NCBI RefSeq assembly: GCF_050268245.1 | Contig: NZ_JBNNGK010000001.1 | Location: 186,001-250,000, forward strand | Reading direction: 5' to 3' | Length of the DNA stretch: 64,000 nucleotides | From: JBNNGK01 sp050268245 | GTDB lineage: Bacteria; Pseudomonadota; Gammaproteobacteria; Enterobacterales; Enterobacteriaceae | Shown: positions 44,596-53,229 of the stretch, piece by piece | Layout: each line of letters opens with the position of its first letter | How positions within the stretch are numbered: position 1 is the first letter of the stretch | Made by a program: the position numbers and the translations under genes | Notes under the pieces: generated by a model | Database searches by the model: none | What the model saw: the letters and a program-made list of their open reading frames with translations, nothing else | What the model was told of the DNA's origin: nothing

Positions 44596-45327
44596 TTACG
44601 CTTTATCGCCCAGCAACACCGATTCCAGCGCGATCACGATCATTTCGTTAAAGGTCGTTTGACGCTCTTCCGCCGTCGTCGCTTCATGACGCAAAATGTG
44701 ATCGGAAACGGTGCAAATGGTCAGCGCCTTACAGCCAAACTCTTCGTACAGCTCTGCCGCCACGCCGTAAATACCGGCCGCTTCCATTTCCACGCCGAGG
44801 ATGCCGTACTTTTTCATTACCTGGAACATGTCAGCGTCTGGCGTGTAGAACAAATCAGCCGAGAAGATGTTACCAACGCGCGCCGGGATGCCCTGTGCCG
44901 CTGCGGCGTCAACCGCATTACGCACCATGTCGAAATCCGCGATCGCCGCATAGTCATGATCCTTGAAGCGCAGACGGTTAACTTTAGAGTCCGTGCACGC
45001 CCCCATACCGATCACTACATCACGCAGTTTGATATCATCACGCACCGCGCCACAAGAACCCACACGGATGATTTTTTTCACGCCGAACTCAGCGATCAAC
45101 TCACGCGCGTAAATGGAGCAAGATGGAATACCCATACCGTGCCCCATTACCGAGATTTTACGGCCTTTATAAGTACCGGTGAAACCCAGCATGCCTCGCA
45201 CGTTATTCACTTCAACCGCACCTTCCAGGAAGGTTTCAGCGATGTATTTAGCACGTAGCGGATCGCCCGGCATCAATACGACGTCAGCGAAATCACCCAT
45301 CTCAGCGTTAATATGCGGCGTTGCCAT
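44596..45327 (-). CDS. deoD: Purine nucleoside phosphorylase
   Basis: Phosphorolysis of purine (deoxy)ribonucleosides. The 243 residues begin MATPHINAEMGDFADVVLMPGDPLRAKYIAE. VGSCGAV, GVEMEAAGIYGVAAE and TICTVSDHI motifs are present. The length is four more than in E. coli: GVAAE is followed by LYEEFGCKALT rather than FGAKALT. This inserts four residues just before the catalytic aspartate loop (SDH). It is the last gene of deoCABD. Confidence 0.96.
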   Translation of the reverse strand: MATPHINAEMGDFADVVLMPGDPLRAKYIAETFLEGAVEVNNVRGMLGFTGTYKGRKISVMGHGMGIPSCSIYARELIAEFGVKKIIRVGSCGAVRDDIKLRDVVIGMGACTDSKVNRLRFKDHDYAAIADFDMVRNAVDAAAAQGIPARVGNIFSADLFYTPDADMFQVMKKYGILGVEMEAAGIYGVAAELYEEFGCKALTICTVSDHILRHEATTAEERQTTFNEMIVIALESVLLGDKA

Positions 45328-45390
45328 AATTATTTTCCTTCAAATCATCGTAAATAAAAAACGTCAGGGCAGATAAGCCCTTGCGTCTCG

Positions 45391-45427
45391 CGTTGCAGCC
45401 CGGCGGTAAACCCGTAATGCTGCAACG
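45391..45427 (-). other. Hairpin in the deoB-deoD gap
   Basis: CGTTGCAGC/GCTGCAACG pairs over nine bases with a 19 nt loop, between the deoB stop and deoD start. A weaker stem GGGC/GCCC near a T-run follows at 45355-45381. They could tune deoD relative to the upstream genes. Confidence 0.45.
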
Positions 45428-45440
45428 TGAATACCGAGGC

Positions 45441-46664
45441 TTAGAACATCGGTTTGCCGTATTCCATCGGTGACACGCCAAAATAGTGGGCGATGGTCTG
45501 GCCGATGTCGGCGAAGGTTTCGCGGTGCCCCAGCGAACCGGCTTTAATTTTCGGGCCGTAGACCAACACCGGAATGTGTTCGCGCGTGTGATCGGTACCG
45601 CTCCAGGTTGGATCACAACCGTGATCCGCCGTGAAGATGATCATATCGTCATCTTTCACCTGTGCCAGCAACTCCGGCAGACGACGATCGAACAATTCTA
45701 GCGCAGCGGCATAGCCCGCGACGTCACGACGGTGGCCGTAAGACGAATCGAAGTCGACAAAGTTGGTGAACACGATGGTGTTATCACCGGCTTTTTCCAT
45801 TTCGCTCACGGTCGCATCAAATAGCGCATCGATCCCGGTCGCTTTCACTTTTTTGGTGATGCCGACGTTAGCGTAAATATCGGCAATTTTACCGATCGAT
45901 ACGACTTCGCCACCCTTCTCATCCACCAGCTTTTTCAGCACGGTTGGTGCCGGTGGCTCGACGGCCAGATCGTGACGGTTGCCGGTGCGTTGGAAACTAC
46001 CCGGTTTATCGCCCACGAAAGGTCGTGCGATAACGCGGCCAATATTGTACCCACCTTCGGTCAGTTCTTCACGGGCGATTTCACATAATTCGTACAGGCG
46101 GTCTAAGCCAAATGTTTCTTCATGGCAAGCAATCTGGAAGACTGAGTCGGCAGACGTGTAGAAAATCGGTTTACCGGTTTTCATGTGTTCTTCACCGAGC
46201 TGATCGAGGATCACCGTACCGGAAGAGTGGCAGTTACCGAGGTAGCCCGGCAGCTTGGCGCGCTCAACCAGTTTATCCAGCAGTTCCTGCGGGAAACTGT
46301 TGTGCTCATCGCTGAAATATCCCCAATCAAACAACACCGGTACGCCAGCAATTTCCCAGTGGCCTGACGGGGTATCTTTCCCAGAGGACAGCTCACTGGC
46401 ATAGCCATAAGCACCGATGATTTCAGCATTTTCATCAAGCCCCTGCGGGAATGTACCGGTGGACTCCTGAGCCGCTTTACCCAAACCTAAACGGCTCAGG
46501 TTTGGCAACGTCAGTGGACCACTGCGCCCGGTGTTTGCTTCCCCGCGCGCGCAGGCTTCTGCAATGTGGCCGAGCGTGTCAGAACCCCGATCGCCAAAAC
46601 GTTCAGCATCTTCACTCGCGCCAATGCCGAATGAGTCTAAGACCATAATAAATGTACGTTTCAT
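45441..46664 (-). CDS. deoB: Phosphopentomutase
   Basis: It interconverts (deoxy)ribose-1- and 5-phosphates. The 407 residues equal E. coli DeoB. This alkaline-phosphatase-superfamily metalloenzyme begins MKRTFIMVLDSFGIGASEDAERFGDRGSDT, with the phosphorylated threonine in SSGKDTPSGHWE and the metal ligands in FTADHGCDPTWSGTDHTRE. It is downstream of deoA across a 249 bp gap. Confidence 0.97.
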   Translation of the reverse strand: MKRTFIMVLDSFGIGASEDAERFGDRGSDTLGHIAEACARGEANTGRSGPLTLPNLSRLGLGKAAQESTGTFPQGLDENAEIIGAYGYASELSSGKDTPSGHWEIAGVPVLFDWGYFSDEHNSFPQELLDKLVERAKLPGYLGNCHSSGTVILDQLGEEHMKTGKPIFYTSADSVFQIACHEETFGLDRLYELCEIAREELTEGGYNIGRVIARPFVGDKPGSFQRTGNRHDLAVEPPAPTVLKKLVDEKGGEVVSIGKIADIYANVGITKKVKATGIDALFDATVSEMEKAGDNTIVFTNFVDFDSSYGHRRDVAGYAAALELFDRRLPELLAQVKDDDMIIFTADHGCDPTWSGTDHTREHIPVLVYGPKIKAGSLGHRETFADIGQTIAHYFGVSPMEYGKPMF

Positions 46665-46832
46665 ATCAATCTCCCGCGTGTTCCCACGCTAATGCGCCTG
46701 CAATACTGCAACCACGTTACTGTTCTAGATTCGAAAGTAGCCAGGTGGCCAGAGCACAGCAAATCAGCCAAAGACCGATTTACATAACGTGTGCGTTGGT
46801 CCTCAGGGTGAACACTCAAAGAGGCTCATCAT

Positions 46833-46864
46833 CCCCAGACACTAACACAAGTCAGCGTCTGGGG
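46833..46864 (-). other. Strong hairpin in the deoA-deoB gap
   Basis: CCCCAGACACTAAC and GTCAGCGTCTGGGG pair almost perfectly around a short loop, 50 bp after the deoA stop. There is no T-run. GTGTGT/ACACAC at 46869-46882 adds a second small stem. In E. coli this gap carries the internal deoP3 promoter; I cannot see it clearly here. Confidence 0.5.
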
Positions 46865-46913
46865 GGCGTGTGTATCACACACCACACGACGATTCAAAAA
46901 GCGAAAGAAATCG

Positions 46914-48236
46914 CTATTCAGTAATGCGCTGATACACCACCGGCGTCGCTTCCGGCGCGTTATCGCCCAACGACATCGCTTGACGAACTTCATCCGCCGC
47001 CAACTGCCAACTTTCCTCATCATTGGCGTGGATCACCGCTAGAGGCCGCTGGTTATCGACACGCTCACCCAGCCGCGCCATCTCAGTCAAACCAACGCTG
47101 TAATCGATGCTGTCGGTTGCCCGGCGACGTCCTCCCCCTAATGATACCACTGCCATGCCTAATGCACGGGTATCCATTGCGGTCACAATGCCCGAACGAT
47201 CGGCATAAACCGGTTTGCTCAGGGTGGCGGCAGGTAAATAACTGTCATAACGTTCGATAAAATCGGTTGGCCCATGCTGTGCCGCGACCATACGACCAAA
47301 GATTTCAGCCGCTTTGCCGTTATCCAGCACCGCCTGCAGTTTGGCACGCGCATCAGCATCGTCTTTCGCCAAACCGCCTGACAACAGCATTTCCACACAC
47401 AGTGCCATCGTCACTTCCAGCAGACGTGGGCTACGGTATTCACCCGTCAAGAAGCGCACTGCTTCACGCACTTCAACCGCATTACCAGCACTGGAGGCCA
47501 ACACCTGATTCATATCGGTCAACAGCGCGGTCGTTTTACACCCGGCACCGTTGGCAACGCCAACAATCGCCTGCGCCAAACTTTCGGACTGTGCATACGT
47601 TGGCATAAATGCGCCAGAACCCACTTTCACATCCATCACCAACGCATCTAACCCTTCAGCCAGCTTCTTGCCTAGAATCGATGCGGTAATCAACGGAATA
47701 GAATCCACGGTCGCGGTAATATCACGCGTTGCGTAGAAACGTTTGTCCGCCGGTGCCAGCGAGCTGGTTTGCCCGATAATCGCTACGCCGACTTCTTTGA
47801 TAATTTTACGGAATGCATTGTCATCTGGGAAAATATCAAAGCCTGGGATCGCTTCCAGTTTGTCCAGCGTACCGCCGGTATGGCCCAGACCGCGGCCGGA
47901 AATCATCGGAACATAACCGCCACAGGCTGCGACCATCGGGCCGAGCATCAGCGAGGTCACATCGCCCACACCACCGGTGGAGTGCTTATCTACGATGGGG
48001 CCATTCAACGACAAACTTTTCCAATCCAATACCGTACCGGAATCACGCATCGCCATGGTCAGAGCCACACGCTCAGGCAAAGTCATATCGTGAAAATAAA
48101 TCGTCATTGCCAGCGCAGCGATTTGTCCTTCGGATACCACATTGTCGCGAACACCATTGATGAAGAAACGGATTTCCTCTTCGCTTAACGGCTGACCGTC
48201 ACGTTTTTTACGAACTATTTCTTGAGCTAGGAACAT
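46914..48236 (-). CDS. deoA: Thymidine phosphorylase
   Basis: It splits thymidine into thymine and deoxyribose-1-phosphate. The start ATG 48234-48236 (MFLAQEIVRKKRDGQPLSEEEI) gives 440 residues as in E. coli. The phosphate-binding motif KHSTGGVGDVTS and the signature ISGRGLGHTGGTLDKLE are intact. It follows deoC by about 70 bp. Confidence 0.97.
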   Translation of the reverse strand: MFLAQEIVRKKRDGQPLSEEEIRFFINGVRDNVVSEGQIAALAMTIYFHDMTLPERVALTMAMRDSGTVLDWKSLSLNGPIVDKHSTGGVGDVTSLMLGPMVAACGGYVPMISGRGLGHTGGTLDKLEAIPGFDIFPDDNAFRKIIKEVGVAIIGQTSSLAPADKRFYATRDITATVDSIPLITASILGKKLAEGLDALVMDVKVGSGAFMPTYAQSESLAQAIVGVANGAGCKTTALLTDMNQVLASSAGNAVEVREAVRFLTGEYRSPRLLEVTMALCVEMLLSGGLAKDDADARAKLQAVLDNGKAAEIFGRMVAAQHGPTDFIERYDSYLPAATLSKPVYADRSGIVTAMDTRALGMAVVSLGGGRRRATDSIDYSVGLTEMARLGERVDNQRPLAVIHANDEESWQLAADEVRQAMSLGDNAPEATPVVYQRITE

Positions 48237-48306
48237 ACTATCCCCCCGCTTTGATGATATATGGGTAGTCAATACTGCCTGGGTTAAACCAAGGCAGTAA
48301 CGGTTA

Positions 48307-49086
48307 TCAGTAGCCGCTGCCGGAGGCTTGGCTGCTGTGCCCCAGCGTGTTCAGCAAACTGGCCAACAGGCTGGACGCACCAAAGCGGAAGTGGCGCGCA
48401 TCGGCCCATCCTTCACCCATGATACGATCGGCCAATTGCAAATAATGCAATGCATCCTCTGCCGTACGAACGCCACCCGCAGGTTTGAACCCAACCTGCT
48501 GACCTACGCCCATATCACGAATAACGGACATCATCAGTTCCGCACTTTCCAACGTAGCGTTGACCGGCACTTTACCGGTTGAAGTTTTAATAAAATCGGC
48601 ACCGGCGTTGATGGCGATTTCGGAAGCCTGACGGATAAGCGCAGCACTCTTCAGTTCACCGGTTTCAATAATCACCTTCAATAACACGTTAGCCTGCTCG
48701 CAGGCCTGCTTGCACTGTTTCACTAATTCAAAACCAATTTGGCTATCACCGGCCATCAGTGCGCGATACGGGAACACCACATCAACTTCATCTGCGCCAT
48801 AGGCGATGGCCGCGCGCGTCTCCGCCAACGCGATGCTAATATCGGCATTGCCATGCGGAAAATTAGTCACCGTGGCAATGCGCACATCCGGCGTACCTTG
48901 CTCACGCAAGGTCTTACGTGCGATAGGGATGAAGCGTGGATAAATACAAATGGCGGCCGTCTTGCCTGCCGGAGTGTTGGCTTGATGACACAAGGCGATC
49001 ACTTTCTCATCGGTGTCATCATCATTAAGCGTGGTTAAATCCATCAAACCCAGCGCACGTTGCGCTGCAGCGGTTAATTCGGTCAT
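48307..49086 (-). CDS. deoC: Deoxyribose-phosphate aldolase
   Basis: It cleaves deoxyribose-5-phosphate to glyceraldehyde-3-phosphate and acetaldehyde. The start ATG 49084-49086 (MTELTAAAQRALGLMDLTTL) with GGAGAG gives 259 residues. The catalytic residues fall at the E. coli positions: D102, Schiff-base K167 (GADFIKTSTGK) and K201 (VGFKPAGG). It is the first gene of the deo operon. Confidence 0.98.
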   Translation of the reverse strand: MTELTAAAQRALGLMDLTTLNDDDTDEKVIALCHQANTPAGKTAAICIYPRFIPIARKTLREQGTPDVRIATVTNFPHGNADISIALAETRAAIAYGADEVDVVFPYRALMAGDSQIGFELVKQCKQACEQANVLLKVIIETGELKSAALIRQASEIAINAGADFIKTSTGKVPVNATLESAELMMSVIRDMGVGQQVGFKPAGGVRTAEDALHYLQLADRIMGEGWADARHFRFGASSLLASLLNTLGHSSQASGSGY

Positions 49087-49226
49087 AAAACTCTCCAACT
49101 GAGTTACTGGCTGTTGGCGAGCGGACTTGGTTCCATGAAGATAGCGTGGGGCTATTTCCCCTCGTGGCAACTGAGATCCTTCTCACCGCATGTCATAACA
49201 GTTTGAACTCACGCCATCAGAGCACA

Positions 49227-49242
49227 TTGAGTTCAAATCACA
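49227..49242 (-). promoter_or_regulatory. CRP-like site, promoter-proximal
   Basis: TTGAG-N6-TCACA, one good and one poor half of the CRP consensus, lies near the activation position for deoC. Confidence 0.5.
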
Positions 49243-49278
49243 TTATCCGAAACTTCATTGTAACAACGCAGAATTATA

Positions 49279-49294
49279 TGTGAATATCGTCACA
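49279..49294 (-). promoter_or_regulatory. CRP site, promoter-distal
   Basis: TGTGAATATCGTCACA matches the TGTGA-N6-TCACA consensus in both halves. Confidence 0.78.
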
Positions 49295-49415
49295 AAATAA
49301 CGCGATATTGTTCACAGAATCACTAATGAGTTATGAGGTGAAACCAGCAAGCTGCCGCATACCTTATTGTACCATGCCAAATAAAAATATTATAAAACAA
49401 AGCACTAAACAGATA

Positions 49416-49454
49416 AAACCCCATTATTCAGGTAATCTAAATAACGGGGTTAAA
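49416..49454 (-). terminator. Terminator of the nucleoside transporter gene
   Basis: On the minus strand AACCCCGTTATT/AATAATGGGGTT form a stem followed by TTTAT, about 40 bp after the transporter stop. Confidence 0.7.
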
Positions 49455-49493
49455 ATGTGAAAAAAACAACAAAATCACGATACGGCGTTTTAC

Positions 49494-50771
49494 TTAAAGC
49501 GCCAAGAAGAACCCGGCAATGGTCGCGCTCATCAAGTTAGACAGCGTACCTGCAGCCACGGCTTTTAGGCCGAAACGGGCGATATCATGGCGACGATTTG
49601 GTGCCAGGCTGCCCAAACCACCGAGCAAAATTGCCACAGAAGACAGGTTCGCAAAGCCACACAACGCAAACGAAATAATCGCTTTGGTATGGGCAGACAG
49701 TACCTGCAAGCCTTCGGCCGCCACCACGTCATCCGGGCGCAGATAGGCACCGAAATTCATAAACGCAACGAATTCGTTAACAATGATCTTCTGGCCGATA
49801 AAGGAACCTGCGGTCATCGCTTCATTCCACGGCACCCCGATCATGAAAGCGATCGGTGAGAAGATCCAACCCAGCAGCAGTTCAAGTGATAATTGCGGAT
49901 AGTTAAACCAACCGCCGATGCCGCCAAGCATGCCGTTCAACAAGGCGATAAGCGCAATGAAAGCCAGTAACATCGCCCCGACATTCAGCGCCAGTTGCAT
50001 ACCGGAAGCAGCCCCCGACGCCGCAGCGTCAATGACGTTTGCCGGGCGCTCTTCTGCCGCAATCAGCTTCATCGCGTCGTCCACCTCACGCGGCGTTTCC
50101 GTTTCCGGCACCATCAATTTAGCGAACAACAAACCGCCCGGCGCCGCCATAAACGAAGCAGCGATCAGATATTCCAGCGGCACCCCCATCTGGGCGTAAC
50201 CTGCCAGCACCGAACCGGCAACCGAAGCCAACCCGCCGCACATCACAGCAAACAGTTCAGATTGGGTCATGGTCGCAATATACGGGCGCACAACCAAAGG
50301 TGCTTCTGTTTGCCCAACGAAGATATTCGCCGTTGCCGACAGAGACTCAGTGCGTGAAGTACCGAGCAGTTTTTGCAGGCCACCGCCCAGTACGCGAATG
50401 ATCAACTGCATGATGCCTAAGTAATAAAGCACCGCTATCAGTGATGAGAAAAATACGATGACAGGCAATACGCGCAAGGCAAACACGAAACCGCCGCCGC
50501 CGAACACTTCAAACATTTTGTCGGAAACCAGACCGCCAAAAATGAATGAAATCCCTTCGTTACCGTAGGCAATAACATTGGCGACACCTTCAGACATGCC
50601 GCCAAGTATCTGGCGTCCGATAGGTACATACAGCACCAATGCACCAATCGCGACCTGAATGATGAAAGCCCCCAGCACTGTGCGTAGCTTAATCGCCCGC
50701 CGGTTACTGGAAAGCAGTACGGCGATTGCAATCAGCATCGCCATCCCGACCAGACTCATAATAAGTTGCAT
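49494..50771 (-). CDS. NupC/NupX-type concentrative nucleoside transporter
   Basis: An inner-membrane nucleoside:H+ (or Na+) symporter of the CNT family. The 425 residues show the family core LGTSRTESLSATANIFVGQTEAPLVVRPYI and the C-terminal EFVAFMNFGAYL and SFALCGFANLSSVAILLGGLG. The sequence is nearer to NupX than to NupC as I remember them. It lies upstream of deoC, so uptake sits beside catabolism. E. coli has yjjW-yjjI at this place. Confidence 0.9.
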   Translation of the reverse strand: MQLIMSLVGMAMLIAIAVLLSSNRRAIKLRTVLGAFIIQVAIGALVLYVPIGRQILGGMSEGVANVIAYGNEGISFIFGGLVSDKMFEVFGGGGFVFALRVLPVIVFFSSLIAVLYYLGIMQLIIRVLGGGLQKLLGTSRTESLSATANIFVGQTEAPLVVRPYIATMTQSELFAVMCGGLASVAGSVLAGYAQMGVPLEYLIAASFMAAPGGLLFAKLMVPETETPREVDDAMKLIAAEERPANVIDAAASGAASGMQLALNVGAMLLAFIALIALLNGMLGGIGGWFNYPQLSLELLLGWIFSPIAFMIGVPWNEAMTAGSFIGQKIIVNEFVAFMNFGAYLRPDDVVAAEGLQVLSAHTKAIISFALCGFANLSSVAILLGGLGSLAPNRRHDIARFGLKAVAAGTLSNLMSATIAGFFLAL

Positions 50772-51084
50772 GATGAAAAGTATCCCTGTGTATATCCTTT
50801 ATCTTTCACAATGCGGTGACGTTGGTTTTTTTGCCTTCCCGTGGCGTACTCAAGGTACGCACCGAGGTGGCGTTGCCACGTTCTCGCTTCATAAAATTTA
50901 TTGGATAAGTAAAAAAGGCGTTCCACCCCTGCATTGCGGGAGGTCTGCTGATAGTAATGACGGAGCGCGATTATACTGAGCAACAATGCGCCAGACTCGA
51001 TATATGTCACAAATATGTACAAGCGAAAGCAAACGAAAATCTTATAATGTGATCTAAGTCACAATTAACACGAAATGTGCGTGA
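50772..51084. promoter_or_regulatory. Control region of the nucleoside transporter
   Basis: A gene-free stretch of 313 bp. It contains a strong CRP site (51048-51063) and a GTGGCG...GCCAC hairpin near 50850-50880 in the probable leader. Between 50999 and 51019 lie TATA-like words on the minus strand that could serve as -10. Confidence 0.55.
51048..51063 (-). promoter_or_regulatory. CRP site upstream of the nucleoside transporter
   Basis: TGTGATCTAAGTCACA is a perfect TGTGA-N6-TCACA match, flanked by AA and AA/TT on each side. It suggests cAMP-CRP activation of nucleoside uptake in parallel with deo. Confidence 0.82.
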
Positions 51085-51861
51085 TTAAAGTCCAAATAAT
51101 CGGTGGGTATTTTGCCGTAAATGCGCGGCGATTTCTTCCGGAGATTCCGAGCGAAGTTGGCACAACACCTCAAAAACCTCTGCTGCCCGTTCGGGTCGGT
51201 TTGGTTGGCCTTGATAGCCAGCCAAAGGCATATCCGGCGCATCGGTTTCCAATAACAGCGAGGTTAAAGGCAGCTGCGCCATCACACCACGCGTTTTCTG
51301 CGCCCGCGCATAACTGATAGTGCCACCCACACCGATGTAATATCCCAAGCGAATAAATGCCTGCGCCTGTGACAGGCTACCGGCAAAACCATGCACCACG
51401 CCACGGCGCGGCACATCGTTGCGGCGCAATGCGGCCGCCAGTTGATCGTGGCTACGGCGTGAATGCAAAATTACCGGCAGATCATGCTGCTTGGCCAGTT
51501 TAAGCTGTGCGCTGAGCAACGCTTGCTGGCGCGTGAACTGTGGATTCTCCATATACAAATCCAAACCAATCTCACCGACAGCCACCAGCTTGCCGGGTCT
51601 GCTAGCCAAAAAGTCGGCCAGTAACGCCAACTGCGCCTCATGATGCTGCGCAATGTATAACGGATGAAGCCCCAATGCGGCGTACAGCGGTGTGAAGTCT
51701 TTTGCCAGCCTCAGCACTCGGGCAAAACGATCGGCGGTCACTGTGGGCACAATGATGCGTTCAATTCCTGCTGCGGCGGCACGCTGCAGGCTTTCGGCCT
51801 CGCTCCCACTAAACGGCGGGAAATCAAAATGACAATGGGTGTCGGTTAAATAGGCTTCCAT
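51085..51861 (-). CDS. yjjV: TatD-family metal-dependent hydrolase YjjV
   Basis: A TIM-barrel metallohydrolase of the TatD DNase family. ATG 51859-51861 (MEAYLTDTHCHFDFPPFSG) aligns with the E. coli start and gives 258 residues; a GTG six bases upstream (overlapping the yjjU stop as GTGA) is an alternative. Metal ligands appear in DTHCHFD, AVGEIGLDL, VILHSRRSHDQL, VVHGFAGSL and LLLETDAPDMPL. It is translationally linked to yjjU. Confidence 0.93.
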   Translation of the reverse strand: MEAYLTDTHCHFDFPPFSGSEAESLQRAAAAGIERIIVPTVTADRFARVLRLAKDFTPLYAALGLHPLYIAQHHEAQLALLADFLASRPGKLVAVGEIGLDLYMENPQFTRQQALLSAQLKLAKQHDLPVILHSRRSHDQLAAALRRNDVPRRGVVHGFAGSLSQAQAFIRLGYYIGVGGTISYARAQKTRGVMAQLPLTSLLLETDAPDMPLAGYQGQPNRPERAAEVFEVLCQLRSESPEEIAAHLRQNTHRLFGL

Positions 51862-51863
51862 GT

Positions 51864-52976
51864 TCACTGACCACCGCGGTTTGTCTGCTCACTCGGCAGA
51901 ATTAACGATGAGAGCGGCTCTGGCTGAGTGACCTCTAGGCTGCTGGTAGAATGAGCCACATCAGTAACAATCGGCGAAGGCATCGGCACAATGTCTGGCT
52001 GTATCAAACGCCGAGACAACGACTTCTTCACGTTCATCCCATCGGTTTGCTCTTGTTCCATTAACCAATGCCCCACCGTCGCTAAAAAGTAGCGCCCACA
52101 GCGGCGTCCTAGATGATAATCAAGATTCAGCGCACCGATTTTGCTGCCTAATGCATTACTGGTTAACGGTTTCGGTGGGAAAATCTCAAAAATACGCAGG
52201 TCGCCTGGCGGATTCTCAATAAACTGCTGAGTGCGGTGATAGCTCTGCTCATGGCGCTGCATCATCCGTACCATCTGTTGCAGGCTACTTTCACTTAGCC
52301 ACTGCTCCATACGCTTTATCCACTGCGGCGTATAGTACATTTGCGACGGTACGGTACGAATGACCACAATGGTCTCTGCACCTCGTCGATAAGCCTCTTC
52401 GACGGGGATAGCATCGCTGATGCCGCCATCCTGATAACTGATACCGTCGAGTTCCACCCCCATGCGATAAAAACCGGGGATGGCGCTAGACGCCTTGATC
52501 GACGCAAGCCAGCTTTCACGCCGGGCGGGCAGATAGGTCGGCTCAAAATTATCGCTGCGGCAGGCGCACATCAGCAGTTCTCGGCCGCCAAGAAATTGCT
52601 TATCGGCCACATCCATCGCTAATGGCAACTGCTGTGAGGTAATGTCGACCAACCAGTCAAGATCGATCAGATGCCCGCCACGCACAAAGCGCAGCGGGTT
52701 AAAGAAATTGGGGGTGGTGGTGTAGCGTGTGATGACGCGACGCGCGTAGCCCATCTGACCACAAATATAGGCAGACAGGTTCTGCGCACCGGCAGACGTG
52801 CCGATCATCAAATCAAACGGATTAAAGCCGGCACGCTGAAACTCGTCCAGCACACCTGCGGTGAAAATGCCGCGCTGCCCGCCCCCTTCACATACCAGCG
52901 CCATTTTACCGGGCTGGTACGGTTTATACGCCAGCGGCTCGATATTGCCGAGCGTGATAGGTATTCGGTATCCCAA
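51864..52976 (-). CDS. yjjU: Patatin-like phospholipase YjjU
   Basis: A predicted serine lipase of the patatin family. I place the start at TTG 52974-52976 with AAGGA seven bases upstream: the protein then begins (M)GYRIPITLGN like E. coli MGQRIPVTLGN, 370 residues. The oxyanion CEGGGQRG (29-36), nucleophile S61 in GTSAG and D183 in DGG are in place. No ATG fits, and an ATG-free extension upstream would overlap the CsbD-like gene. The Ser/Pro-rich C-terminal tail is variable. Confidence 0.9.
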   Translation of the reverse strand: MGYRIPITLGNIEPLAYKPYQPGKMALVCEGGGQRGIFTAGVLDEFQRAGFNPFDLMIGTSAGAQNLSAYICGQMGYARRVITRYTTTPNFFNPLRFVRGGHLIDLDWLVDITSQQLPLAMDVADKQFLGGRELLMCACRSDNFEPTYLPARRESWLASIKASSAIPGFYRMGVELDGISYQDGGISDAIPVEEAYRRGAETIVVIRTVPSQMYYTPQWIKRMEQWLSESSLQQMVRMMQRHEQSYHRTQQFIENPPGDLRIFEIFPPKPLTSNALGSKIGALNLDYHLGRRCGRYFLATVGHWLMEQEQTDGMNVKKSLSRRLIQPDIVPMPSPIVTDVAHSTSSLEVTQPEPLSSLILPSEQTNRGGQ

Positions 52977-52986
52977 CCCTGTATCC

Positions 52987-53172
52987 TTAGTGTGGTGTTT
53001 TTTTCGAGGATACCTCTTCTCGCCCTTTTCCGTAATCTTCTTGCAGTATGCCTGAAAGACAGTCATTGCTTCCCGTCAACCACGCACAATCGCTGCCAGT
53101 TAACTCTGCCAAAGCCTGCCAGACCTGGCCGCGGAGCTGTTTCCAGCGCCCGAGAATAATATCGCTGTTCAT
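52987..53172 (-). CDS. CsbD-like small protein
   Basis: A 61-residue protein, MNSDIILGRWKQLRGQVWQA at its start, followed by a GNDxLxGxLQExYGK-type block (CLSGILQEDYGKGREEV). Both blocks match the CsbD/YjbJ family of small stress-linked proteins. An AGAGAGA ribosome binding site precedes the ATG at 53170-53172. It ends ten bases before the yjjU start, so the two are probably cotranscribed. The biochemical role of the family is unknown. Confidence 0.72.
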   Translation of the reverse strand: MNSDIILGRWKQLRGQVWQALAELTGSDCAWLTGSNDCLSGILQEDYGKGREEVSSKKTPH

Positions 53173-53229
53173 GGCATGTCTCTCTACTGCAAGAAAAAGG
53201 CTGATGATTTGTTACAGTTTTAACGCCCG

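Larger units (their letters stand above)
49087..49493. promoter_or_regulatory. deo operon control region (deoP2-like)
   Basis: A 407 bp gene-free stretch between nupC-type and deoC. It holds two CRP-type sites (49227-49242 and 49279-49294) whose centres are 52 bp apart, close to the spacing known for the CRP-CytR-CRP complex at E. coli deoP2. A TGTTAT -10 candidate is at 49195-49200 (minus). A 9 bp inverted repeat TTTGAACTC/GAGTTCAAA (49202-49210, 49229-49237) is an extra operator candidate. I did not find the DeoR palindrome TGTTAGAATTCTAACA. Confidence 0.65.
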
